Assembly: GCA_943736015.1 (NCBI GenBank)
Contig: OX031060.1
Span: 2,748,001-2,812,000, forward strand
Direction: 5' to 3'
Origin: Tridacna crocea
Lineage: Eukaryota > Mollusca > Bivalvia > Cardiida > Cardiidae
Length of the DNA stretch: 64,000 nucleotides
A program made the position numbers and the translations under genes. Position 1 is the first letter of the stretch. Each line of letters opens with the position of its first letter. The notes below the pieces were generated by a model, which had not been told where the DNA came from, ran no database searches, and was given only the letters and a program-made list of their open reading frames with translations. Positions 32,675-43,747 of this stretch are shown in pieces.

Positions 32675-32893
32675 GTTTAGGCTGTCTTTTGCTACTGTGC
32701 CATGGTGGTAGGGCACAAGGAGAATGTGACGAACTACTGAACTCCTGCCCAAAACTAATCTGTTGGAAAAACATAAATACAGCTGTTCGGTGTGCTGGGT
32801 GTCTATTACGAGACATGTCCGAGGTTTGTGGCCGCCTGAAACGTTTGAGTACAACATGCGAGCTGTATGTTGGGGAGGAAAAATACGATTGTG
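32675..32893 (+). CDS. Receptor-like gene, exon 2 (Cys-rich ectodomain)
   Basis: Acceptor ATATCGTCTTTTGTAG ends at 32674. The donor is TGTG|GTACGG at 32893/32894; other GTs nearby give the wrong phase. It encodes the rest of the signal peptide and a 56-residue domain with cysteine spacing 6-4-9-2-8-9-10 between the eight cysteines, and one Trp (W38). The open frame runs past the donor but ends in a MITE starting at 32916. Confidence 0.78.
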
Positions 32894-32915
32894 GTACGGT
32901 TTGCTTGTTCAGTGT

Positions 32916-33121
32916 TTAACTCTTTACCAAACAATCCCTTGTGTTTATGACCCTGAGATAGGAGCCTTTTGAAAACTGGTAACCAGCATTTTCCTCTTTT
33001 CCAACAATGTTTTCCACCTTGCTGGAGACAAATTTCAATTTTTGAAATACGTTTATTATATCGTCTGCAAATGCTTTCAATTTGGACCAGTCTAGAATTT
33101 TGTCGTTTGGTAAAGAGTTAA
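32916..33121. mobile_element. TTAA MITE 22 bases after exon 2 donor of receptor-like gene
   Basis: TTAACTCTTTACCAAAC to CGTTTGGTAAAGAGTTAA. It supplies the stop codon (TAA) that ends the read-through frame of exon 2. Confidence 0.82.
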
Positions 33122-33288
33122 CCTTCAGGCTTCTAAACTTGGTAAGCTTTTCTGATAGTGTAGATAAAAATCAGGCTGCAGAGAGAGCATTTTCGAAGTG
33201 TCATATTCGGCTGTTCGTATGTCGCAGCAATTTTTATTCGTAACGTACACCAGCCTTGGTCACCATCCAGGCACGCACAAACCACATA

Positions 33289-33408
33289 TACAGGGTGATT
33301 CATAAAATCTGATACAGTTTCAATCGTCAATAATCATTTTCCGAAAAAAAAAAAAATTACGGACTGACAATGTATCAGGTACCATACATCACCCTGTAGG
33401 TAGTAACT
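33289..33408. mobile_element. Small TIR element in receptor-like gene intron 2
   Basis: The ends TACAGGGTGATTCAT and ATACATCACCCTGTA are inverted, extend imperfectly to about 26 bp and are flanked by TA, as in Tc1/mariner-type MITEs. Confidence 0.6.
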
Positions 33409-33429
33409 TAGATCTATTCTGGTCCATTG

Positions 33430-33492
33430 TTAACCCATTACCACACAATCCCTCAGGGGCGTCAAAAGTAGGATTGTGTGGTAATGGGTTAA
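33430..33492. mobile_element. Minimal TTAA MITE, ends only
   Basis: Only about 63 bp: TTAACCCATTACCACACAAT joined almost directly to ATTGTGTGGTAATGGGTTAA. Confidence 0.85.
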
Positions 33493-33548
33493 TAATGTAT
33501 TACCATCCTAACGCTTCTGGTGCAAAATGGAATTAAATTTCTTATTAT

Positions 33549-33960
33549 TTGATAAATAAGGATTTATACGGTTATAATATTTTGCACATTTCTAACCGAC
33601 CAGAGATTCCTTTCATGTCCATCTTGAAATGTTTTGCTGATATTTTTTATCAGTTTTTAGAAAAGGGAGGAAATTATTATCTCCCTTTGTAATGCGAATA
33701 GAATGGCCCTAGATTAATAAATGATAATTCTTAGAAGGATGGAATGGAAAAACTGACTCGGTCAAAGTAGTACAACGTTACTCATTTTCAATCATAACAA
33801 CTTTTTCAGGATAATATCATAGTGGAAATAGCTGTTTTCCATTCGAATGGTACTACTTTAAACCTAAATGAAGGCAAGACCTGTGTAATGGAAAACAGCT
33901 ATTTCCACTATAATATCATCCTGCAAAATTAGCTTTAATCAAAATTGAGTATAATTGAAC
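33549..33960 (+). repeat. Interspersed repeat H with extra inverted arm
   Basis: Matches 2690-3040. Its last part folds back on itself (GTGGAAATAGCTGTTTTCCA against TGGAAAACAGCTATTTCCAC). Confidence 0.7.
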
Positions 33961-34208
33961 TACCGATATGGTGCTGAATGTGAGGACGACTATGATGAAA
34001 ATGATGATGAATATTATTATCATTATCATAAATCATTATTGTCAAGAAGAATGTTACTGTGATTCCGTGTTGTTAAAAAACAAATACTACAAATCTACCA
34101 TTTTTTTCAATTTCTATGTGTAGTTATAATTACATCTCAATATTTCAGTTCTGCAGCCAATTATTTACCGCTTTGTAACATTAATCAAGAATGTTATCGT
34201 TTGTTTAG

Positions 34209-34374
34209 ACAGTAGAGACGAAGACAGCCAAGAAGAGCAGACAAGTAATGCACCTGAAACGATCTCCGACGATTCTTCAGATAGTAAAAACACTACTGTT
34301 ATAGTGATAGCTGTGTGTGTATCCATAGTCGTAATTATTATCGCCGTCCTGATAGCCGGAGTCTATTGTTGGAG
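34209..34374 (+). CDS. Receptor-like gene, exon 3 (stalk and membrane helix)
   Basis: Acceptor TCGTTTGTTTAG ends at 34208, and the donor GGAG|GTACGT lies at 34374/34375, phase 2. It encodes an acidic stalk (DSRDEDSQEEQ ...) with one sequon (NTT), then about 24 uninterrupted hydrophobic residues ending in YCWR. The last 40 bases of this exon plus the donor are the apparent parent of the 41 bp minisatellite in the following intron. Confidence 0.85.
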
Positions 34375-34410
34375 GTACGTAAAACCGTCCTTCTAGCCGG
34401 TGCCTATTGT

Positions 34411-34641
34411 TCAACTCATTACCAAACGACAAAATTTTAAACTTGTCCAAATTGAAAGCATTTGCAGACGACAAAATAAAAGTGACTCAAGAATAGAAAG
34501 TTGATTTCAAAAGAGAAAAAAAAACATTGTGGGAAAAGGAGAAAATGCTGTTTATCAGCATTTTCTCCTTTGCCCACAATGTTTTTTGAAGGCTTCTTCC
34601 TTTGGGTCGTAAAACCCAGAAATTGTTTGGTAAAGGGTTAA
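34411..34641. mobile_element. TTAA MITE in receptor-like gene intron 3
   Basis: It lies between the exon 3 donor and the minisatellite. The left end is mutated (TTCAACTCATTACC), the right end is GGTAAAGGGTTAA. Confidence 0.8.
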
Positions 34642-35017
34642 AATGTGTAACAGTCTTATAGTAGCAGAGTGTATAGTTGGAAGTAACTGTGACCGTCATT
34701 AAATATTGTGTCTCTACTTGGATGCATGTATAGCTGCCCTTCTTGCCTAATCTACTGTTGTCGAACCACCAAAATTGACCTTTCTGCCGATTTTGTTTAC
34801 CGGGTCCACTAACGTCTTATCGGCCAATGAAAACGCTGCATTGGGCGTCATCTTAACAAAAAAGTCTGACACAATTTCTAGTTACATGAAGCTTGACAGG
34901 CTTGACAACCAATATAGCGCGTTACTAAGGGGTGGGGCGTGCCAAACTCGCGTTTACAGAAAGGTCAATTGTTGCAGTGCAGGAAAATTATAGGTATTCT
35001 AATAGCTGTGTCTCATG

Positions 35018-38000
35018 TTTGAGGTATTTAATATCGCCGTTATAGCTGGAATCTTTTGTGAGGGATAATTATAGAAGTTGACTTCCTGACACCGAACTAT
35101 ATGGGGCTGATTTGATCTTCCACATAATTTTATGTATCGTAGCCACCGATTGTCCATGTGGTCAACGTCCCCCTTAATCCCTTACCAAACGACAAAATTC
35201 TAGACTGGTCCAAATGGAAAGCACTTGCAGATAACAAAATAAACGTAATTCAAAAATTGAAATGTGTTTCCAACAGAGTAGGAGGTATGCTGGTTACCAG
35301 CATTTTCTGCTTTTCCCGCATTGTTTTCAAAGGGTTCTATCTCAGGGTCGTTAAAACCAGAGATTGTTTGGTAAAGGGTTAAAGGAGATAATAACCTATC
35401 ATACGTTATGCCTGGTTCTATAATGTGCATGGTTCATATCACCGTCACACGGGATCTCAGTTTACGTCTCAACCAAAGTACGAACAAGTTCATATGGTCC
35501 GCTGTAAGGCTCGATCCTACACCCTCAAGTGGCCAGACACTTGACTGTTAAAGTCTCACGCTTAACACTTGAGTTATTCCGGTAGGTCACTATGGTGAGG
35601 ATGTATGAACCCATGTTTAAAGCTTGTTCTATTGTAAGTGATAGATATAGTTAGTCGTCCTTGTGGCTGGGATCTATTGTAAGAGGTATATAAAACTCTT
35701 AACGCAATGGTGTATGGTGTATTGTACGGGTATTTAAATCCGTCCTTATAGCTTAGGAGTTAAAGAGAGAGATTGTAAAACCGCCTAGAAAAGCTGGTTT
35801 CTTTTGAAATAGGTCTCAATAGCCACCTTTTTGGCACTGTTCTACTGTAAAGGGTACGAAAAGCCATCCTTATACCTGGGGTCTATTGTAAGCTGTACGT
35901 AAATCCATCCTTATAGCTTGGGTCTATTGTAAGAGTTATGTAAAACCGTCCAAATATTTGTGGTCTACTGTAAGGGTACGTAAAGGCGTACTTATACCTG
36001 GGGTCTGTTTAAGAGGTACGTAAAGCAATCCTTATAGCTGGGGTCTATTGTAAGAGGTACGAAAAGTCATCCTTATAGCTGGGGTCTATTGTAAGAGGTA
36101 TGTAAAGCCATCGTTTTATTTGGGGTCTATTGTAAGAGGTACGTAAAGCCATCCTTATAGCTGGGGTCTATTGTAAGAGGTAGGTAAAGGCGTCCTGTTA
36201 GCTGGGGTTTATTGTAAGAGGTATGTTAAGCCACCCTTTTAGCTGGGGCTTATTGTAAGAGGCACGTAAAGCCATATCCTTATAGCTGGGGTCTATTGTA
36301 AGAGGTACGTAAAGGCGTCCTGTTAGCTGGGGTTTATTGTAAGAGGTATGTAAAGCCACCCTTTTAGCTGGGGCTTATTGTAAGAGGCACGTAAAGCCAT
36401 CCTTATAGCTGGGGTCTATTGTAAGAGGTACGTAAAGGCGTCCTGTTAGCTGGGGTTTATTGTAAGAGGTATGTAAAGCCACCCTTTTAGCTGGGGCTTA
36501 TTGTAAGAGGCACGTAAAGCCATCCTTATAGCTGGGGTCTATTATAAGAGGTACGTAAAGGCGTCCTGTTAGCTGGGGTTTAATGTAAGATGTATATCAA
36601 GCCATTTTTATAGTTGTTTCTATTATAAGAGGTACGAAAAGCCATCCTTATAGCTGGGTCTCTTGTAAGAGGTACTTAAAGACATCCTATGGGGTCTGTT
36701 GTAAGAGGTACTTAAAGAATCCTATGGTGTCTCTTGTAAGAGGTACTTAAAGACATCCTTTAGAGTCTCTTGTAAGAGGTACAAAAAACCGTCCTAATAG
36801 CTGGGGTCTCTTGTAAGAGGTACATAAAACCGTCCTTATAGCTGGGGTCTCTTGTAAGGGGTACATAAAGCCGTCCTTATAGCTGGGATCTATTGTAAGA
36901 GGTACTTAAAGACATCCTATGGGGTCTATTGTAAGAGGTACGTAAAGCAATCCTTATGGCTTGGTCTATTGTAAGAGGTACGTAAAGCCATCCTTATAGC
37001 TGGGGTCTATTGTAAGAGGTACGTAAAGCCATCCTTTTAGCTGGGGTCTATTGTATGAGGTACGTAAATCCGTTCTTATAGCTGGGGTCTCTTGTAAGAG
37101 GTAAGTAAAACCGTCCTTATAGCTGGGGTCACTTGTAAGAGGTACGTAAAGCCATCCTTATAGCTGGAGTCTATTGTAAGAGGTACGTAAAGCAATCCTT
37201 ATAGCTGGGGGTCTATTGTAAGAGGTATTTAAAGCCGTCCTTACAGCTGGGGTCTGTTGTAAGAGGTACCTCAAGACAACCTATGGGGTCTACTGTAAGA
37301 GGTGTGTAAAGCCTTCCTTATAGCTGGAGTCTATTGTAAGAGACACGTAAAGCCATCCTTTTAGCTGGGGTCTATTGTAAGAGGTACGTAAAGCCATCCT
37401 TATAGCTGGAGTCTATTGTAAGAGGTACGTAAAGCAATTCTTTTAGTTGCGGTCTGTTGTGAGAGGTACGTAAAGCCGTTCTTATAGCTGGGGGTCTATT
37501 GTATGAGGTATGTAAAGCCATCCTTATAGCTGGGGGTCTATTCTTAGAGGTACGTAAAGCCATCCTTATAGCTGGGGGTCTAATGTAAGAGGTATGTTAA
37601 GCCGTCCTTATAGGTGAGTGTCTATTGTAAGAGGTACGTAAAGGCGTCCTTATAAGTGGGGTCTATTGTAAGAGGTATGTAATGCCATCCTTTTAGTTGG
37701 GGTCTATTGTAAGAGGTACGTAAAGCTATCCTTTTGGTTTGGGTCTATTGTAAGAGGTACGTAAAGCCATCCTTTTAGTTGGGGTCTATTGTAAGAGGTA
37801 CGTAAAGCCATCCTTATGGCTGGGATCTATTGTAAGAGGTGTGTAAAGCCATCCTTTTAGTTAGAGTGGTCTATTGTAAGAGGTACTTAAAGCCATCCTT
37901 TTAGTTGGGGTCTATTGTAAGAGGTGCGTAAAGCCATCCTTTTAGCTGGGGTCTATTGTAAAAGGTACGTAAAGCCATCCTTTTAGTTGGGGTCTATTGT

Positions 38001-38497
38001 AAGAAGTACGTAAAGCCATCTTTATAGCTAGGGTCTATTGTAAGAGGTACGTAAAGCCATTCTTTTAGCTCTGGTCGTTTATAAGAGGTGCATAAAACCA
38101 GCCTTATAGCTTTGGTCTATTGTAAGAGGTACGTAAAACCGTCCTTTAGCTGGGGTCTATTGTAACAGTTATGTCAAGCCATCCTTTTAGCTGGGGTCTA
38201 TTGTAAGAGGTACGTTAAACCGTTCTTATTGCTGGGGTCTATTGTAAGAGGTACATAAAGTCATCCTTTTACCTAGGGTCTATTGTAAAAGGAATGTAAA
38301 GCCTTTCTTATATTTTGGATCTATTATTAGAGGTAAGTAAAGCCATCTTCATAGCTTGGGTCTTTCGTAAGAGGCACGTTAGGTCATCCTTACAGGTTTG
38401 ATCTATTGTAAGGGGTATGTAAAGCCACCACTATAGCTAGCGTCTATTGCAAGAGGTATGTAAAGCCATCCTTACAGCTGGGGTCTATTGTAAAATC
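35018..38497 (+). repeat. 41 bp minisatellite (about 70 units) in receptor-like gene intron 3
   Basis: The consensus unit runs CTTATAGCTGGGGTCTATTG then TAAGAGGTACGTAAAGCCATC. Dense from about 35640, with diverged outlying units from 35018. Variants include higher-order blocks (for example three near-identical ~120 bp blocks at 36180-36560). Each unit holds GAG|GTACGTAAA, a splice-donor-like sequence. The unit matches the junction of exon 3 and intron 3 at about 34348-34412. Confidence 0.93.
35174..35382. mobile_element. TTAA MITE in receptor-like gene intron 3
   Basis: TTAATCCCTTACCAAAC to GTTTGGTAAAGGGTTAA; short centre. Confidence 0.8.
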
Positions 38498-38589
38498 TTT
38501 CTGCCAAAGCGTTAAATTTCGATAGTTCTGAAATTTTGCTTTTTTCTCAAAATCAGTTCATCTTATTAGCTTAATGCATTAAGAATCTT

Positions 38590-38780
38590 TTTTGCGATCA
38601 TGATGAAGATGGATTCTGTAAACACTATAACACTGTTGGCAAAGTTGAAAATGCTGGTAAGCAAACTAACATTTCTGCCTTTTGAAGGAATTTCGTGTGT
38701 TGAGTAACGTTCAGTTTGTTGTCTACAATTGTTCTAAGTTTAAAAAGGCTAAAATTTTGCCGTTTTGTCAAGAGTTAAGT
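38590..38780. repeat. TTAA MITE remnant before exon 4
   Basis: AATGCTGGTAAGC and TTTTGCCGTTTTGTCAAGAGTTAA; strongly diverged. Confidence 0.5.
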
Positions 38781-38811
38781 GTGAAATGTCAATTAACTCT
38801 AATTTAAACAG

Positions 38812-40033
38812 GGTACGGAGCGTCTCGAGAGAACAGAAGAAAGCTGTGGACGTCGAAATGCGAACGGGTAACAGTCCAGCACACAATGAAGTGACTGGGA
38901 ACAACTCTGAAGCCTCTAGACCTAACTCCACTTACTGTACAATAAATGATATTGGAAATACCAACGAGTATCATGTATTAGAAGCACAAACTTCCACAGA
39001 AGTTACAATGGTCGATAAAAATCAAGATAATTGCACAAGTCTGACAATAATGAAGCATGGTGTTGACAGAACTGAAGCCACTAACGATTCAGAATATAAT
39101 AGAATTGAGTTTAATCAGAGAAGAGTAGCTAAACTTGATCCTTCTTATTCGCATCTCGCTGGTGTAGAGTCAGATTATGGTGGTGACGCTGAGAGTGTAA
39201 CTAAAATCTCTGCATATCAGTATGGGGTTCCCATTAAAATCAGAAATACGGATCGGCCAGAAAATGAAGACAATGATTCAACGAACAATGGTGAACCAGA
39301 AACACATGATAACATTAAAGACGAAACAGAAAACACAGACTACGGAGTTAATATAGAAAGACTGCACGACAAAGACAGTGACAAAATGGCTATTGACAAT
39401 GGTGCTGATGACGATTACGTTATTCCTAAAGAAGATCAACAGAGCAGCATAAAAAACAGTGTTGCCAAGCCAAGGGCGATTGTAAACCCAATAAATCTAC
39501 ATGATAATGTACTTAACACTAAGGTAATAGAAGAACAGTGTGACAAAACTACTTTTGGTGAAGTTAATGACGATACGAGCCGAAGTGCTGGTGTTAAAAT
39601 TGAAAGGACGGATGACTATGAAATGGCCGTGGTTAAAAATTTAGGTTTACGTGAAAAGGTAGATGATAGCAAGGCTATAATAAAACAACCAACTGTACAA
39701 ATAGATCAAGACACAAAACGAGTTACACAGGATGGCTATGAAATAGCTGTTGTTAATAATGAAGTTCTCAGTGAGGAAACAGACAATGGTACAGCCAATA
39801 CAGAACCACAAACTGTACAAATAAATCAAAACACAGAAAAAATAACAAGGGATGGTTATGAAATTGCTGTTGTTAAGAAGGAAGTTCTCAGTGAGGAAAT
39901 AGAAAATGGTACAGCTAATACAGAACCACAAATTGTACAAATAATTCAAAACACAGAACAAATAACAGCGGATGGTTACGAAATTGCTGTTGTTAACAGA
40001 GCAGAGACAGTTGATGTCAATGATAATGATTGA
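38812..40033 (+). CDS. Receptor-like gene, exon 4 (cytoplasmic tail with 120 bp repeats)
   Basis: Acceptor ATTTAAACAG ends at 38811, entering in phase 2. The open frame runs about 1.2 kb to TGA at 40031-40033. The tail is Asp/Glu/Asn-rich and likely disordered. A tandem repeat of exactly 120 bp begins at 39611, 39731, 39851 and 39971. Each unit starts D-(D/G)-Y-E-(M/I)-A-V-V and continues through (E/K)VLSEE, NGTANTEPQ and VQI-Q-TE-IT. Other tyrosine sites include DDYVIPKED. An ATG at 38765 upstream of the acceptor keeps the frame open, so an alternative shorter product starting there cannot be excluded. Confidence 0.9.
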
Positions 40034-40339
40034 CATAAGCTGGACAAGACAGAAAACAAAGCTCAATTCTCTGTGAAATTGGGGCTTAATGCATCTGCGA
40101 AAAGTATCGATCAAGGTCAGCTTGCGCAGGCTGACATTGGCTGACACATTTCCCTATCTTTTAATTTTCTGAATGTCAAAGGAGCACTCTACCTTAATAT
40201 GATTCAGTCGGTTGTTTGAAAAAAAAAATATGTATCCAAAGTTATATGATGACTTGCTTGGTATCAGATGCATAAAGCCTCCTTTTTTCAGAGCCTGACT
40301 AACAAACTTTGATATCATAGACGCTGTTGTTCATAATTC

Positions 40340-40690
40340 TTAACTCTCTAAAACACAACCCCGGGTTTTTAGGATAGATCACCTTAATGGGATTTTCTCA
40401 ACACCGCCTTTCATCGTGTAATCAGGTGGTGGTTGTTCTACCTTTTCAAAACAAATAATAAACAGTTTTGAAGCATTTGGCACTCGATCCCGAGTTATTA
40501 CGATTCGAAGATAGAGAAACTTTGAAAGCATTTTGAGAAAGATACGCATGTATGCAATTTCTCTTTTTTACTACAATGTTTTCTACCAAGTCAAATAAAA
40601 ATTTCATTATTTTTACCACATTCCATTTATTGTCTCTAAACGCTTTCAGTTTGGACGAGTCAAAGATTTTGTCACGTGGTAAAGAGTTTC
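40340..40690. repeat. TTAA MITE remnants
   Basis: CTCTAAAACACAACCCCGGG and ATTTTGTCACGTGGTAAAGAG parts with foreign sequence between. Confidence 0.45.
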
Positions 40691-41389
40691 GTACAGAAAG
40701 ATTGATGATTGTTCACCAAGACAGATTTCCACTGAGAAAAGTGCCACCTGCTGTAATAAATGCATAGAAAGTTTCAGTGGATAGTAAACACCGGAGTATT
40801 GCGATTTCAAAATGCTTTTTGCAAGAAAACTCTACAAGATTGATAACCCAAGATCAGACTTCATGCTCAGTGAAGCCTGGTCTTGATCTATACTGTTCGG
40901 CAAAGCCCAACAAATCGTGTTTAGCAGCGGTAAGGTTATGAAGATTTCCTTTTCTCACATTGTTTTCAAGAAAAAAAAGTCTTTTTCAAGGTCCTTATGA
41001 CTACGGTTTATTTGGTAAAGGGTTAAAGTTAAGAAGAGGGAGGCAAGGAATCTAAAGTAATGACAGCACTTGAGTTTTCGAATAAGTCACTCGCAATCAA
41101 TATCCTTGCTATGAAAAAAAAAGCAATGCTTTTTCTTTTCTTTATTGTATATTCTTTTTTTTTACGAAGCATGTACATAAAACAAGTGCAAAGATAACAA
41201 TAAAAAATATCTACCATATTTTTTGAAAGACTATTTTTTCACAATTGAATCCACATTTAAAAAGGACATGTTGAAATTGAGATAGATAGACCTCGAGCGA
41301 TAAAACAATAAGTCCCTTGATTATGCGTTAATCTTGAAATTCTGGTTGATTCAATGTTCTTTTACGACAATTTCAACAATATATAGAGG

Positions 41390-41650
41390 ACTTAAAAAAT
41401 ATTAATGATATTTATGACATGAAATAAATTTTGAAATTTCACTGAAAAAAAAAAATCTAGTTATTTCATGCTTCTAACCTTTTCTTTTTGTGTGTGTGTT
41501 TGGACTTTCAATCCAGTACAGTTGTTTTAGGTTTTCCCCGTGCCGTATCCCTCCCGACATAATTCTGAACATAGTACAATGTTAGGTAAAGCGCGAGAAG
41601 TGTAAGGTATATGTGCGCATATTACGTCAGTATGGAAAGCCATAGCTGTC
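41390..41650 (-). repeat. Interspersed repeat B, partial, inverted
   Basis: CCCCGTGCCGTATCCCTCCC and GCGCGAGAAGTGTAAGGTAT mark it. Confidence 0.6.
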
Positions 41651-41732
41651 TTATATCGTTCTTTCACAGTTCATTGCAGCGTTGTTGCAATATATGGTTT
41701 CACAGTAAGTATATATTAAATGACACCCTGTT

Positions 41733-42200
41733 GATATGGAACCAAACTGAGTTTGCATTAATGCATTTGTCTATAGATTGAACCAAAGAAGCATTGTATT
41801 GCTTGAGTTCATCAATATATTGAACCAAACTGTGTTTATATTAACGCATTTGTCTATATATTGAACCAAAGAAGCATTGTATTGCTTGTTTCATCAATAT
41901 ATTGAACCAAACTGTGTTTATATTAACGCATTTGTCCTTATATTGTACCAAAGAAGCATGGTATTGCTTAGGTTCATCAAAATATTGAACCAAACCGTGT
42001 TTATATTAACGCATTTGTCCTTATATTGAACCAAAGAAGCATGGTATTGCTTGGGTTCATCAATATATTGAACCAAACCGTGTTTACATTAACGCATTTG
42101 TCCTTATATTGAACCAAAGAAGCATTGTATTGCTCGAGTTCATCAATATATTGAACCAAACTGTGTTTATATTAACGCATTTGTCCATATACTGAAACCG
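41733..42200. repeat. About 93 bp tandem array (5 units)
   Basis: Repeated ATATTGAACCAAACTGTGTT, TATTAACGCATTTGTC and AACCAAAGAAGCATTGTATT. The spacing varies slightly (about 80 to 93 bp) between units. Confidence 0.85.
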
Positions 42201-42225
42201 CATTTTGGTAATTTAGAATGCAGTA

Positions 42226-42290
42226 GTGTACGATGTAGATCAAAGGTCAGATTGCGCATTCGGTGCAGTCTGACATTTGCTCTACAAAGA
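42226..42290. repeat. Hairpin repeat A, diverged
   Basis: GTAGATCAAAGGTCAGATTG to GTCTGACATTTGCTCTAC. Confidence 0.6.
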
Positions 42291-42619
42291 TCGCAATTAC
42301 TGTTGATGTTGTCCAAGGCAATACTACAGTCAGAAAAATAAAGATCATCATCAAAAGTACAGGATGAGTGGCACACAAACAAAATATACATGTGGCTGAT
42401 CAAAGAACCCCTCCCCCACTCTTTATCTATACGTAAGCAATGGTTAGAAGATGAAGCAACGAGTTTTCGGATTCCCAATTTAAATACAGGCTGTTAAAGA
42501 ACTAAAGTCAGTTACCAATTCTGTGGAGGGATCTAAAATCAATCATACATCGGGGGCTTTGTATCTCAACTATTTCAGTCAGCGCATATAATTGGCCTGC
42601 AACATACGAAAAACAGTAT

Positions 42620-42860
42620 TGGGACATCTGCGTAAAGTGTCGTGTCGGATCAGCCTGCACACTCCGCGCAGGCTAATCCGAGACGGTACTTGACGAATAC
42701 AGTAGAGTTTGTGCTACAGTAGATTTGCGCAAAACAGAAAGTTACATAAAAACGGTCAAGTGTTGTCTCTGATTAGCCTGCGCAGACTACGCGGGCTGAT
42801 CCGAGACGACTTTACACAAATATCCGACTGTCCCTTTTCGCGTGTTGCAAGCCATATATA
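42620..42860. repeat. Interspersed repeat C (GATCAGCCTGCGC hairpins)
   Basis: Two consecutive hairpins GTGTCGGATCAGCCTGCACA ... and CTGATTAGCCTGCGCAGACT ..., spaced by a GATTTGCGC linker. Another two-hairpin copy at 59085-59330 and a half copy at 1690-1790. Confidence 0.7.
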
Positions 42861-42899
42861 ATCAGGAATTATATAAACTGATTCTACTGACTAAAATTT

Positions 42900-43290
42900 C
42901 CAGGAAGTTAAACCGGGCGAAACAGTTCCTGCTCCCAAATGGGTTTTATTTTCAAGGGAGGTAATTCCTGAATACACGAAATCGCTCTTTCAGTTGCAGT
43001 GCATGAGTTACCTAACTTAATATAACTGGTAGCTAAAAAACAGTAACTACTTCCTTCATAACTGGCTGGTTAGTTGAAGCTTCAGACCATTTTAACATAA
43101 TTAAAGTCGTATCTCAGCGACATTTCACATATGGGTTTCACCATTGCTCACGGATCTGAGGTGCATTTTACCTGGACGAACATATAGTGCTTCAAGTTAG
43201 GCATAAACCCGCGGGCTGCATGTTACGAGTCCTGCCTACCACTGAACTGACGCAGGACCCTTTACTGCTTTTATCAATGTATCTAAAACG
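42900..43290. other. No gene seen
   Basis: Possible eroded tRNA-like head on the minus strand near 43200-43260; otherwise unremarkable. Confidence 0.35.
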
Positions 43291-43299
43291 ATTACACCA

Positions 43300-43365
43300 T
43301 ATATATCAAAGATCAGACTGTACGTTCAGTGCAATCTAGTCTTGATCTAGGCCATCCGTACATGC
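43300..43365. repeat. Hairpin repeat A, diverged
   Basis: ATCAAAGATCAGACTGTACG to TAGTCTTGATCTAGGCC. Confidence 0.6.
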
Positions 43366-43747
43366 CCGTTATTTTCCATTGTGGGGCTGACGAGGTTTCG
43401 CACGTAAGCCTAAACAGATCTCTATGGATGATTTTCAGAGCTCTGTAAAGAGTAAATGTAAGTTAGACTTAAGGGAAACAGGATTCCGAAAGATTTCTTG
43501 TTAAGGGAGACAATCCCGTAGATTTCCGTCGTTTAATCAAACTTCGTAGCAATTTTCTAACTTGTATTAATCCCTTTCCATGTATTTCACATTTCTTCAT
43601 TAAAACGGCATTACTGATAGACTACAATTTTTGTCCACAAAAAATGGGAAAATATCATCAAAATAATAAAGACGTATTGAAAAATATAACAATAGACAGA
43701 AATAAAACTGACCATACACATTGATATTCACCTCAATTTAAAAAGCA

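Larger units (their letters stand above)
31744..40033 (+). other. Gene model: type I membrane protein with Cys-rich ectodomain and tyrosine-repeat tail
   Basis: Exons 31744-31765, 32675-32893, 34209-34374 and 38812-40033 join in frame (phases 1, 1, 2) to 542 residues plus stop. Layout: signal peptide 1 to about 22; ectodomain with eight cysteines (25, 32, 37, 47, 50, 59, 69, 80); an acidic Ser/Thr stalk (81-110); membrane helix about 111-134; and a 400-residue acidic, Asn-rich cytoplasmic tail. The tail holds many tyrosines in SH2-type contexts: STYCTI at Y177 (fits the ITIM pattern), EYHVL at Y189 and four YE(I/M)AVV sites exactly 40 residues apart. It looks like a signalling receptor. I do not recognise the ectodomain family; a small TNF-receptor-like fold is possible but unproven. 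Exon 1 is the weakest part of the model. Confidence 0.72.

Noticed and set aside
35640..38490. CRISPR-like or coding repeat array
   Set aside because: Eukaryotic context, no spacers of constant length, and the 41 bp period is not a multiple of three, so no continuous frame exists.
38765..38811. ATG at 38765 as the start of a separate gene for the repeat-tail protein
   Set aside because: It lies before a good acceptor, in a MITE remnant. Splicing from exon 3 gives a phase-matched membrane protein instead; kept only as an alternative.
42167..42478. A 103-codon open frame on the minus strand
   Set aside because: It covers a hairpin repeat A copy and the edge of the 93 bp array; no coding features.
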